Part shown: piece by piece, positions 1 through 6,714 of the stretch
Numbering within the stretch: position 1 is the stretch's first letter
Layout: the number at the start of each line of letters is the position of its first letter
Origin: Ignavibacteriales bacterium
GTDB taxonomy: Bacteria > Bacteroidota > Ignavibacteria > Ignavibacteriales > Ignavibacteriaceae
Assembly (NCBI GenBank): GCA_027347125.1
Contig: DAIERC010000511.1
Span: forward strand, 1-8,562
DNA: 8,562 nucleotides
Direction: 5' to 3'
Made by a program: the position numbers and the translations under genes
The notes under the pieces: model-generated
What the model saw: only the letters and a program-made list of their open reading frames with translations
The model's database searches: none
What the model was told of the DNA's origin: nothing

Positions 1-189
1 GCTAGAAGTAATTATTTAAATAAGTACTTCAATAGGGATGTAAATGATCTTAGTTCTTACCACCTGGTAATAAACACGGGTTTAATTCCATATGAAAAAG
101 CAGCAAGGTACATATGCGAGGCTGTAATGGAAATTTTCCCGGAACTTTTTCCGCAGCACATTTTTTCTTCCGAATATGATTATGCTTAG
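1..189 (+). CDS. C-terminal end of a cytidylate-kinase-like protein (partial)
   Basis: Reading frame 1 is open from the first base to a TAG at 187-189 and gives the last 62 residues of a protein whose start lies outside the window. The visible part begins ARSNYLNKYFNRDVND and contains YHLVINTGLIPYEKAARYI. From memory, the pattern 'YL.k.F..d..d...YhLviNt..l..e.A...I' is typical of the C-terminus of the cytidylate-kinase-like P-loop family, which is related to (d)CMP kinases but of unsettled substrate. The Walker A motif and the catalytic core are not in the window, so enzymatic function cannot be judged. An intrinsic terminator follows about 55 bases after the stop, consistent with this being the last gene of its transcript. 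Family assignment is moderately sure; that this is a real coding end is quite sure. Confidence 0.6.
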   Translation, partial: ARSNYLNKYFNRDVNDLSSYHLVINTGLIPYEKAARYICEAVMEIFPELFPQHIFSSEYDYA

Positions 190-244
190 CCATAACCGTA
201 TTAAGAAATGGAATTATTTTTTGTACCGGGAAGATTTGTTAATA

Positions 245-292
245 ATGCAACGAATATACTTTTAATAATCGTTGCATGATTTATATATTTTT
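245..292 (+). terminator. Rho-independent terminator after the partial kinase-like gene
   Basis: A perfect 9-bp inverted repeat, ATGCAACGA (245-253) and TCGTTGCAT (269-277), has a 15-base loop. It is followed by the T-rich stretch GATTTATATATTTTT (278-292). It lies 55 bases beyond the stop codon at 189 on the same strand, as expected for an intrinsic terminator. On the other strand there is no comparable T tract, so it probably acts on + strand transcription only. Confidence 0.7.
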
Positions 293-353
293 CTCGGCAA
301 AATTTTTATCTTAATTTTTTCCCGGACTTAACTACAATTAATAATTTGGTAAC

Positions 354-402
354 GGTACTTAATTATAAAAATGATATATTAAACATGCGGAAAAAAAGTA
401 CC
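354..402. repeat. 7-bp inverted repeat (GGTACTT/AAGTACC)
   Basis: GGTACTT at 354-360 is exactly complementary to AAGTACC at 396-402, with a 35-base AT-rich spacer. There is no T tract immediately after the right arm, so it does not look like a terminator. It could be an operator pair, part of a leader RNA fold, or chance. Confidence 0.35.
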
Positions 403-483
403 TTAATTTTACTAAAGCGGTTTATTCCCCGGCCTGATTTTCGAGTTACAATATTGTTGAAATTTTCATCGTTTATTTAAGAT

Positions 484-499
484 GTTATTATATAATAAC
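484..499. repeat. 16-base perfect palindrome, candidate operator
   Basis: GTTATTATATAATAAC reads the same on both strands over all 16 bases. It lies about 110 bases before the TerB-like start codon and contains the hexamer TATAAT (491-496), a perfect -10 match. I could not find a good -35 box 15-18 bases upstream of that hexamer. A dyad over a possible -10 box would suit a dimeric repressor, but AT-only palindromes also arise by chance in DNA of this composition. Confidence 0.35.
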
Positions 500-611
500 C
501 TATAAATATTCCGTACTGAAAACCGATAATAAACAGGATAGTATTTCTAATTGTATTTTTATAAGACAATTTTTTTTGTACTTTTTGCGTCGGAAAAATA
601 TTGGAGTTTGG

Positions 612-1022
612 ATGGAATTAACTTTGATTGATAAAAGTAATTATTTAAAAGGTTTATTGATAGTTGCCAAAAAAGATAATCAATTAACCGAACCGGAAAA
701 AAAAATTATCAGGAATATTGCCGTTAAACTTGGCTTTGCCACTGATTTTTACGAAGACACACTGAGAGATCTTCTTGCTAATAAATATATACTTGAAAAC
801 CCAATTAAATTTTCATCAAAAAAAGTCGCCGAATCTTTTATCGCGGACGGATTGAAACTTGCGTTTGCCGATGAGCTGGTTTCCGAAAAAGAGATTGACT
901 GGTTAAAAGCAACTGCAGTTGAGAATGAGATCGAAACGCAATGGTTCGATGAGAAAATGAAAAAGTCAAAAGACCATACCGGCCACCTTAATACTGAGTT
1001 TGCCCTTTACTCTATTTTATAA
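612..1022 (+). CDS. TerB-like (tellurite-resistance/DjlA-type) helical domain protein
   Basis: A 136-residue soluble protein with no signal peptide or membrane segment. It fits the TerB-like all-helical fold. An acidic signature occurs twice, DNQLTEPE (residues 22-29) and DELVSEKE (87-94), each preceded by a hydrophobic helix and followed by an amphipathic one. This repeated D-x-x-[LV]-[ST]-E-x-E pattern is characteristic of TerB and DjlA N-terminal-like domains, which bind metal or act as protein-interaction modules. The name does not imply tellurite resistance here, because no other ter genes are present. I chose ATG 612 because GGAG (603-606) lies five bases before it. The frame is open further upstream to a TTG at 576, but that start has no ribosome site. 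It appears to be a single gene with hairpin-like sequence after it. Specific role unknown. Confidence 0.65.
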   Translation: MELTLIDKSNYLKGLLIVAKKDNQLTEPEKKIIRNIAVKLGFATDFYEDTLRDLLANKYILENPIKFSSKKVAESFIADGLKLAFADELVSEKEIDWLKATAVENEIETQWFDEKMKKSKDHTGHLNTEFALYSIL

Positions 1023-1053
1023 AGAGAAACTATTTTACAGTTTTAAAGACAAC

Positions 1054-1084
1054 AAAATAAAAGGCAATTTATTTTGAATTTTTA
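1054..1084 (+). terminator. Weak AT-only hairpin after the TerB-like gene
   Basis: AAAATAAA (1054-1061) pairs perfectly with TTTATTTT (1068-1075) around a 6-base loop. It is followed by GAATTTTTA. It lies 31 bases after the stop at 1022. The position and T-rich tail suit an intrinsic terminator, but the stem has no G-C pairs, so it would be weak and may be chance. Confidence 0.3.
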
Positions 1085-1179
1085 CCCCTGATCTATTTCA
1101 CTTCTTTCATAATTAAGTTGTTGTTTGTACTTCTAATATCTAATTTTAATGCCACAAAGTTTTATTATTAGAATTACCA

Positions 1180-1209
1180 AAATGATTCTACATCAACTTA
1201 AAATCATTT
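1180..1209 (+). repeat. 8-bp inverted repeat in the tdh leader
   Basis: AAATGATT (1180-1187) is exactly complementary to AATCATTT (1202-1209), with a 14-base spacer. The right arm ends four bases before the AAAGGA ribosome-binding sequence (1214-1219) of tdh. It could be an operator half-site pair or a leader hairpin that affects translation of the threonine-degradation genes. No regulator family is recognisable from the site itself. Confidence 0.35.
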
Positions 1210-1229
1210 CTTAAAAGGACTCAAGGTTT

Positions 1230-2267
1230 ATGAGTAAAATGAAAGCTCTTGTAAAAAAACTTGCCGAGCCCGGGTTGTGGCTTGAAGAAGTTCCCGTACC
1301 CGAAATAGGCATTAACGATGTTTTAATAAAAATACATAAAACATCGATTTGCGGAACCGATATTCATATTTACAACTGGGATGAATGGGCTCAGAAAACC
1401 ATTCCCGTTCCTATGGTTGTTGGCCACGAATATGTTGGAACTGTTGAAGCTATCGGCAGTAATGTTCATGATGTTAAAATAGGAGAACTGGTTAGCGGCG
1501 AAGGACATATTGTTTGCGGGCGATGCCGTAATTGCCGCGCAGGCCGAAGGCATCTTTGCCCAAACACAAAAGGCGTTGGAGTAAACAGGCCCGGCGCCTT
1601 CGCAGAATATTTGAGCATTCCGGTTTCAAACGTATGGCATTGCGACCCATCGTTGCCAAAAGAAATTTTTTCCATATTCGACCCCTTCGGCAATGCCACA
1701 CATACGGCACTTTCATTTGATGTTCTCGGCGAGGATGTTTTGATTACCGGCGCCGGCCCGATTGGCATAATGGCGGCGGCAATCGTAAAACATGCGGGCG
1801 CTCGGCACGTGGTTATTTCAGATGTAAACCCTTACTGTTTGGAGCTTGCTAAAAAAATCGGCGTTACAAGAGCCGTTAATATTAAGAAAGAAAAACTTTC
1901 CGATGTAATGGCCGAACTTGGAATGACCGAAGGTTTTGATGTAGGGCTGGAAATGTCCGGTAATTCAGAGGCATTAAAAAGCATGATCTCTTTAATGTGC
2001 CACGGCGGAAAAATTGCTTTGCTCGGTATTCTTCCTTCTAGCGCGGCAATAAATTGGGAAGAAGTAATTTTTAACGGGCTTACATTAAAAGGAATTTACG
2101 GCCGCGAAATGTTTGAAACCTGGTACAAAATGACCGTTATGCTTCAAACAGGCCTGGATATTACGCCGGTAATTACTCATAAATTTAATTACTTAGATTA
2201 TAAAGAAGGATTTGAATTAATGAAAACCGGTAACAGCGGTAAAATAATTTTAGATTGGTTCGAATAA
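1230..2267 (+). CDS. tdh: L-threonine 3-dehydrogenase (zinc-dependent, NAD+)
   Basis: Oxidises L-threonine to 2-amino-3-ketobutyrate with NAD+, the first step of the Tdh/Kbl threonine pathway, in the cytoplasm. The 345-residue protein is a medium-chain zinc dehydrogenase of full length (E. coli Tdh is 341). The catalytic zinc ligands are C41 in SICGTDIHIYNWDEW and H66/E67 in VVGHEYVG. The structural zinc is held by C96, C99, C102 and C110 (CGRCRNC...C). The nucleotide loop is GAGPIG (174-179), and D198 at the end of the second strand favours NAD+ over NADP+. All these positions are those of the E. coli enzyme plus three, and H93 in GEGH matches the substrate-specificity histidine near its structural-zinc loop. 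ATG 1230 is used, with AAAGGA at 1214-1219; an in-frame ATG at 1239 is a less likely alternative. kbl follows 119 bases later on the same strand, which strongly supports the specific name over a sorbitol dehydrogenase. Confidence 0.95.
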   Translation: MSKMKALVKKLAEPGLWLEEVPVPEIGINDVLIKIHKTSICGTDIHIYNWDEWAQKTIPVPMVVGHEYVGTVEAIGSNVHDVKIGELVSGEGHIVCGRCRNCRAGRRHLCPNTKGVGVNRPGAFAEYLSIPVSNVWHCDPSLPKEIFSIFDPFGNATHTALSFDVLGEDVLITGAGPIGIMAAAIVKHAGARHVVISDVNPYCLELAKKIGVTRAVNIKKEKLSDVMAELGMTEGFDVGLEMSGNSEALKSMISLMCHGGKIALLGILPSSAAINWEEVIFNGLTLKGIYGREMFETWYKMTVMLQTGLDITPVITHKFNYLDYKEGFELMKTGNSGKIILDWFE

Positions 2268-2310
2268 TTGTGCATAACACTAAATAAAAATTGATATAAC
2301 CGAATTGGTA

Positions 2311-2344
2311 AAACCTGTTCTTCAAAACATTAATGAACTGGTTT
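2311..2344 (+). repeat. Imperfect hairpin between tdh and kbl
   Basis: AAACC-T-GTTC (2311-2320) pairs with GAAC-T-GGTTT (2335-2344): five plus four base pairs with one T-T mismatch and a 14-base loop. No T tract follows, so it should not end transcription. An intercistronic fold or RNA-processing site is possible. The 119-base gap has no other visible content except the kbl ribosome-binding site AAGGGA (2374-2379). Confidence 0.3.
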
Positions 2345-2386
2345 AGACGGTAAAATATTTTTATCCAAAAGATAAGGGAATCCGTT

Positions 2387-3571
2387 ATGAATGAAACTAC
2401 TAAAAAATTATACGGCCGGCAATTGCAACAGATTGAATCAGACGGGTTGTATAAAAAAGAAAGAATTATTACAAGCCCGCAAAGCGCAAAGATAGAAGTT
2501 AAAGGCGGACAAAATGTACTTAACATGTGCGCAAATAATTATCTAGGCCTGGCAAATCATCCTGAAATTATTGAGGCCGCAAAATCAAGCTACGATAAAT
2601 GGGGTTACGGCTTATCTTCTGTAAGATTTATTTGCGGCACACAGGAAATTCATAAAGAACTTGAAAGCAAGATAACCGATTTTCTTGAAACGGAAGATAC
2701 AATTTTATACACATCGTGTTTCGATGCAAACGGCGGATTATTTGAGACTATACTTTCGGAAGATGATGCGGTAATAAGTGATGAATTGAACCACGCAAGT
2801 ATAATTGACGGAGTTCGTTTATGCAAAGCACAAAGGTATCGTTATAAAAACAGCGATATGAACGACCTTGAAGAAAAATTGAAAGAGACACAATCGGCTA
2901 GGTTAAGATTAATCGCCACCGACGGTGTTTTTTCTATGGACGGATTTATAGCAAAATTAAAAGACATTTGCGATCTAGCCGATAAGTACAATGCGATGGT
3001 TATGGTTGACGACTCACATGCCGTAGGTTTTATGGGCAAGCGCGGAAGAGGAACCCATGAATATAATAATGTTATGGGTAGAGTTGATATTATTACCGGA
3101 ACGCTAGGCAAGGCTCTCGGCGGCGCTAGCGGCGGCTATACAAGCGGCAGAAAAGAAATTATTGATATGCTTCGCCAACGCTCAAGGCCGTACCTTTTCT
3201 CAAACACTGTTGCTCCCAGCATTGTGGCGGCTTCACTAAAAGTATTGGATTTACTTAAAGCATCCACACATCTTCGCGATAAACTGGAAGCGAACACAAA
3301 ATATTTCAGAGAAGAAATTACAAAAGCCGGTTTGAATATAAAACCAGGCGAGCACCCGATAGTACCGATAATGATAGGCGATGCGGCTCTATCGCAAAAA
3401 ACTGCGGCGAGGCTTCTTGAAAAAGGAGTGTACGTTATTGGGTTCTTTTACCCGGTTGTTCCAAAGAACACCGCAAGAATAAGAGTGCAAATATCAGCGG
3501 CACATTCAAAAGAAGATTTGGATTTTGCTGTTAAGATGTTCAAAGAAGTTAAGGAAGAATTCGGACTTTAG
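2387..3571 (+). CDS. kbl: Glycine C-acetyltransferase (2-amino-3-ketobutyrate CoA ligase)
   Basis: A pyridoxal-phosphate enzyme of the alpha-oxoamine synthase family. It cleaves 2-amino-3-ketobutyrate with CoA to glycine and acetyl-CoA, completing the pathway begun by Tdh. At 394 residues it is close to E. coli Kbl (398). The PLP Schiff-base lysine is K242 in TGTLGKALGGASGGY. VDDSHAVGFMG places D208 (pyridine nitrogen contact) and H211, and DELNHASIIDG gives H136, which stacks on the cofactor. The N-terminal NMCANNYLGLANHPE block and the SSVRFICGTQEIHKELE block are typical of the family. Related enzymes (BioF, HemA, serine palmitoyltransferase) share the fold. The NHAS/CGTQ details and the adjacent tdh make Kbl by far the best call. 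The start ATG has AAGGGA seven bases upstream. tdh and kbl are probably co-transcribed, and a strong hairpin follows the stop. Confidence 0.95.
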   Translation: MNETTKKLYGRQLQQIESDGLYKKERIITSPQSAKIEVKGGQNVLNMCANNYLGLANHPEIIEAAKSSYDKWGYGLSSVRFICGTQEIHKELESKITDFLETEDTILYTSCFDANGGLFETILSEDDAVISDELNHASIIDGVRLCKAQRYRYKNSDMNDLEEKLKETQSARLRLIATDGVFSMDGFIAKLKDICDLADKYNAMVMVDDSHAVGFMGKRGRGTHEYNNVMGRVDIITGTLGKALGGASGGYTSGRKEIIDMLRQRSRPYLFSNTVAPSIVAASLKVLDLLKASTHLRDKLEANTKYFREEITKAGLNIKPGEHPIVPIMIGDAALSQKTAARLLEKGVYVIGFFYPVVPKNTARIRVQISAAHSKEDLDFAVKMFKEVKEEFGL

Positions 3572-3579
3572 TTTTTGTT

Positions 3580-3654
3580 TTACGTGTACCCCGGCAGTAA
3601 ATGAGTTTTATAACCGGGGTACCAAAACTATACCGGCCACGTAACTTTTAATTT
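3580..3654 (+). terminator. Nested hairpin terminator between kbl and the convergent regulator gene
   Basis: Two stems are nested. The outer one is TTACGTG (3580-3586) with CACGTAA (3638-3644). The inner one is GTACCCCGG (3586-3594) with CCGGGGTAC (3614-3622), a GC-rich perfect 9-bp stem with a 19-base loop; only base 3586 is shared by both. CTTTTAATTT (3645-3654) follows the outer stem on the + strand, so the structure looks like the end of the tdh-kbl transcript. The T tail overlaps the stop codon of the convergent response-regulator gene (3648-3650). The - strand lacks a T tract after the stem, so termination in that direction would be weaker. Confidence 0.65.
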
Positions 3655-5003
3655 CCGCCGTTTCTTAATCTGTATTTATTAATTTTATTATACAAGGTTA
3701 CACGGTCAATTTCCAAAATTTGGGCGCTGCGGGAAATATTCCAGTTATTTTCATTCAACACTTTCAGTATATATTTTTTTTCAATTACTGAAAGGCTTTT
3801 CTTTCCCTCATCAATCTCCGCCGACGACGATGCCAGATGGAACGGAAGATCGCTTACATTTATTTCACACTCTTTACCTATTACAACCGCCCGTTCAATT
3901 GCGTTCTCAAGCTCTCTTACATTTCCCGGCCAATCGTAATTCATTAAAAAATTTGAAGCTTCTTTTGAAATCGTTTTTAACGGTTTATTTACAATGGTTG
4001 AAAATTTATTTACGAAAAAGTTTGCAAGCAGACTAATATCTTCTTTCCTATCGCGAAGCGGCGGAATTTCTATGGTATATACATTTAATTTATAAAGCAG
4101 GTCTTCCCTAAATTTGCATTGCCTTACTTGAACTTCGAGAGCTTCTTTGTTGGCAACAATCAAGCGGAAATCGCTCTTTACAAATTCTTGCCCGCCTAAT
4201 CTTGTAAACTGTTTCGTCTCCAAAGCATTCAACAATTCCGCCTGTATTTTTGATGACATGGTACCTACTTCATCCAGATATAAAGTGCCGCCGTCGGCAA
4301 GTTCAAGCTTACCTTTTCTTCTAATTTGTGTGCCCGAAACGGCGTCAGGTTCAATACCAAAAAGCTCAGCTTCAAGCATGTATTCGGTTAAAGCTCCGCA
4401 TTTTATCGAGATAAACGGGAAGTATCTTCTTTTGCTGTTATTGTGAATTGCTCGTGCAATTAATTCTTTTCCTGTTCCGCTTTCACCTCTTAAAAGCACC
4501 GTTGTATCGTTGGAAGCGATGTTGCCTATAAGATCAAATATTTTTTTCATCGGTGTGGTTTCACCGACAATATTCTCCGGTTTAAATATTTCGTCGAAAC
4601 TTTCCTTAAGAATTTTGTTTTCAAGCTGAAGCGCTTTTTGCTCCAGCGCTTTTTTTACCAGATGTGTTAGCTCATCCGGATCAACCGGCTTTGTAACATA
4701 ATCATACGCGCCCTCCTTTAGCGCCGCTATAGCGGTGGGCACAGAAGCGAAAGCGGTTATAATTATTACAATTGCTTCTTTATCCAATTCCTTTATTTTT
4801 TTCAGCACTTCCAAACCGCCCATGCCGGGCATTTTAAGATCGATAAGGGCTATATCGAACTTATCCTTCATAAAAGTTTTTAAGGCAGATTCCCCGTCTT
4901 CGGCTATTTCAACCGAGAAACCTTCTTCTTCAAACCAATGAAATAATGATTCTCTGACAATTCGTTCGTCGTCAACTATTAATATTTTTTCTTTTTTTAT
5001 CAT
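3648..5003 (-). CDS. NtrC-family response regulator with a non-canonical GAFTGA loop
   Basis: A 451-residue regulator: receiver domain (about 5-120), AAA+ domain (about 144-385), Fis-type helix-turn-helix (about 405-447). The receiver has D11/D12, phosphoacceptor D55 (LIDLKMPG), T83 and K105. Walker A is GESGTGKE (173-180), Walker B GGTLYLDE (238-245), the arginine region FREDLLYKL is at 298-306 and WPGNVREL at 358-365. The DNA-binding end reads ISRSAQILEIDRVTLYNKI. In sigma-54 activators ELFGxExGAFTGA is near-invariant; here ELFGIEP is followed by DAVSGT (220-225), so the loop that touches sigma-54 is altered at several positions although the ATPase looks intact. It may activate sigma-54 in a modified way or act on another polymerase form. 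I prefer ATG 5003, seven bases after the kinase stop, because receivers normally begin just before the KILIVDDE strand. ATG 5027 would add eight residues and overlap the kinase gene. It is surely the partner of the adjacent kinase. Confidence 0.9.
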   Translation of the reverse strand: MIKKEKILIVDDERIVRESLFHWFEEEGFSVEIAEDGESALKTFMKDKFDIALIDLKMPGMGGLEVLKKIKELDKEAIVIIITAFASVPTAIAALKEGAYDYVTKPVDPDELTHLVKKALEQKALQLENKILKESFDEIFKPENIVGETTPMKKIFDLIGNIASNDTTVLLRGESGTGKELIARAIHNNSKRRYFPFISIKCGALTEYMLEAELFGIEPDAVSGTQIRRKGKLELADGGTLYLDEVGTMSSKIQAELLNALETKQFTRLGGQEFVKSDFRLIVANKEALEVQVRQCKFREDLLYKLNVYTIEIPPLRDRKEDISLLANFFVNKFSTIVNKPLKTISKEASNFLMNYDWPGNVRELENAIERAVVIGKECEINVSDLPFHLASSSAEIDEGKKSLSVIEKKYILKVLNENNWNISRSAQILEIDRVTLYNKINKYRLRNGGN

Positions 5004-5010
5004 AATACGC

Positions 5011-6603
5011 TCAACTAATTTTTTCATTTAACGGAAGAGTTATTTTAAATGTAGTGCCTGCCTTCGATGTATTTTCTACCTCTACATAACCATCGTGGTG
5101 ACTGATAATTCCGTATACAATCGAAAGTCCGAGCCCGGTACCTTTGGAGGCTTCTTTGGTAGTATAGAACGGCTCAAAAATATGGGGAAGATCATTCTCG
5201 GAAATGCCCACGCCTTCATCTGAAATTCTTATGGTTAAAACATCTCGCTCTTTGCTTACTTTTACAGTAATGCCACCGCCTCGCGGCATGGCTTCAATTG
5301 AATTAATCAACATAGACATCAAAGCCTGCTGTATCTTTTGCGGATTTACATACGCCATTATTTCATCAGCTTCATATTGTTTTAATAAATTGATGCGATG
5401 TATTTCCAGATGATGATCTATCAACGTTATGCATTTATCTATTATTGCAATAATATTTGTCTTCTGGTATTCGTTGTCACCCTTATGTGAAAACAGGAGC
5501 AGGTCCTTCACAATTTTTCCGCATCTAGAAGATTCTTCGGTTATTAATTCGAGGTACTCTATCAATTTATTATATTCGCCGTTTGTTTGGCTCTCTTTTA
5601 ATTTTTTATTAATTAGTTTGCTGTAAGTTAAAATGCCTTCCAAAGGATTGTTTAGTTCGTGCGCCACGGTTGCCGAAAGTTTGCCGAGCGATGCTAATTT
5701 TTCTATTTGAATCACCTGTTCGTATATTTTTTTCAGTTCCTCGGATTTTTGCTGAACCTTTCTGTTAAGATTTTCTGACCAATCTTCTATCTCCTTATAA
5801 GCGGCTTCCAATTTACCCGACATTTCATTAAACCTGGTTGCCACAACCCCCAGTTCATCTTTTGAATTGATCGGAATTTTATAGCTCAGGTTTCCTTTGC
5901 CAAGTTCATCAATTCCTCTTAGTAATTTCCTTATCGGTTTATTCATAAGTATCGTTATAAATAAGCCGCTGAAGAAAGCTATAATAAGAGTAATTAAAAT
6001 TGAATTTGTAATAGTAGAGTTTGTGTTTGTGGAAATAATTTGATCCAAACCTTCCAGCGATATCATTACGTCGAGAATTCCGAGTATCTCTACTCTTGGG
6101 CTATGAGCATGGCAGTCTGCCGTGTAACAATCTTTTTCATTATAAATTGGATTAATTACCCCAAGCACTTTAACATTGTCGGCATCTTTAAAAATTCTCA
6201 TCTTATTTTGATTAGACAACCTCTTTAAAGGAGTTGACTGACCGTGACAAACAATGCACGCTTCGGCGGTAAGATCAACCCGCTTTTGAATTTCACTAGA
6301 ATCCGTTGAAAAAATTATTACGCCTTGTTTGTTGTAAATTCTTATTCCTTTAACGCCTCTTTCGGTACCGACTGTTTTTATTATTTGATGTACGTCTTCT
6401 CTTCTATTTAAAAGCATGCTGTAACGTATCGATTTTTTTATAACATCGCTCATGTTATAAGCATTTTGATAACTGCTGTTGGTTAGGTAATTGGTAAGCC
6501 CCGATATGGATAGAACAGTATGTAGGGCAAGCATTATTATAAGTATAAACGATATCGATACTATCAGTTTTACACTAAGTCTATTTTGGATTTTGATCTT
6601 CAT
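5011..6603 (-). CDS. Membrane sensor histidine kinase with an extracytoplasmic haem-c domain
   Basis: A 530-residue kinase. TM1 is at about 11-34, an extracytoplasmic sensor at about 36-198, TM2 at about 200-220, HAMP from about 221 (NKPIRKLLRGIDELGKGNLSYKI), a coiled-coil linker at about 265-302, then HisKA and HATPase. The phosphorylated histidine is H315 in VAHELNNP. The ATP site shows N434 (INSIEAM), DEGVG (462-466), FEPFY (476-480) and GTGLGL (488-493). The sensor contains a classical haem-c site CIVCH (116-120) and a second Cys-His site CYTADCH (159-165), a Cx4CH pattern; both lie outside the membrane, where cytochrome c maturation occurs. I recall similar PIYN...C....CHAH...LGVLDV sensors in anaerobic and metal-respiring bacteria, though I cannot search here. 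It probably senses redox state or a haem ligand. AGGGGTC (6607-6613) stands three bases before ATG. The response-regulator gene follows seven bases after the stop. Confidence 0.9.
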   Translation of the reverse strand: MKIKIQNRLSVKLIVSISFILIIMLALHTVLSISGLTNYLTNSSYQNAYNMSDVIKKSIRYSMLLNRREDVHQIIKTVGTERGVKGIRIYNKQGVIIFSTDSSEIQKRVDLTAEACIVCHGQSTPLKRLSNQNKMRIFKDADNVKVLGVINPIYNEKDCYTADCHAHSPRVEILGILDVMISLEGLDQIISTNTNSTITNSILITLIIAFFSGLFITILMNKPIRKLLRGIDELGKGNLSYKIPINSKDELGVVATRFNEMSGKLEAAYKEIEDWSENLNRKVQQKSEELKKIYEQVIQIEKLASLGKLSATVAHELNNPLEGILTYSKLINKKLKESQTNGEYNKLIEYLELITEESSRCGKIVKDLLLFSHKGDNEYQKTNIIAIIDKCITLIDHHLEIHRINLLKQYEADEIMAYVNPQKIQQALMSMLINSIEAMPRGGGITVKVSKERDVLTIRISDEGVGISENDLPHIFEPFYTTKEASKGTGLGLSIVYGIISHHDGYVEVENTSKAGTTFKITLPLNEKIS

Positions 6604-6606
6604 ATA

Positions 6607-6613
6607 GACCCCT
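6607..6613 (-). promoter_or_regulatory. Ribosome-binding-like AGGGGTC before the histidine kinase
   Basis: On the - strand, AGGGGTC lies three bases before the kinase ATG. The identical heptamer occurs before the 167-aa GcvH-like gene at 7998-8004, six bases from its ATG. AGGGG is a plausible but not perfect Shine-Dalgarno. Three GGGG runs (6609-6612, 6617-6620, 6644-6647) crowd this 111-base gap. Confidence 0.45.
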
Positions 6614-6714
6614 GTTCCCCGTTTTTTTTCTTATAAATCATTACCCCAGTATCCATAAAAACAATGTGTTAAATAATATCAAATATTTTAAAGATTCAAC
6701 AACACCTTGCCGAA

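Larger units (their letters stand above)
190..611. other. Non-coding region with several inverted repeats before the TerB-like gene
   Basis: About 420 bases with no supported gene. Besides the terminator at 245-292, it holds a 7-bp inverted repeat CCGGGAA (226-232)/TTCCCGG (319-325) that encloses the terminator. It also holds a 7-bp repeat GGTACTT (354-360)/AAGTACC (396-402) and a 16-base perfect palindrome at 484-499. No convincing -35/-10 pair was found. The promoter of the TerB-like gene must lie here if that gene is transcribed on its own. A small structured RNA cannot be excluded, but nothing matches a class I know. Confidence 0.5.

Noticed and set aside
576..611. N-terminal extension of the TerB-like protein from a TTG start at 576
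   Set aside because: No ribosome-binding sequence precedes 576 and the extra residues do not belong to the fold; ATG 612 has GGAG at good spacing.
1323..1768. Open frames on the - strand and in another + frame inside tdh
   Set aside because: They are shadows of a fully conserved enzyme gene and their translations show no recognisable domain.
5004..5027. Response-regulator start at ATG 5027
   Set aside because: It would overlap the kinase gene by 17 bases and add eight residues before the usual receiver start, with no ribosome site. ATG 5003 fits better, though 5027 is not excluded.
6604..6714. Possible sigma-54 promoter (CGGCAAGGTGTTGTT on the - strand) before the kinase
   Set aside because: The spacing and second element do not give the required GG-N10-GC pattern.
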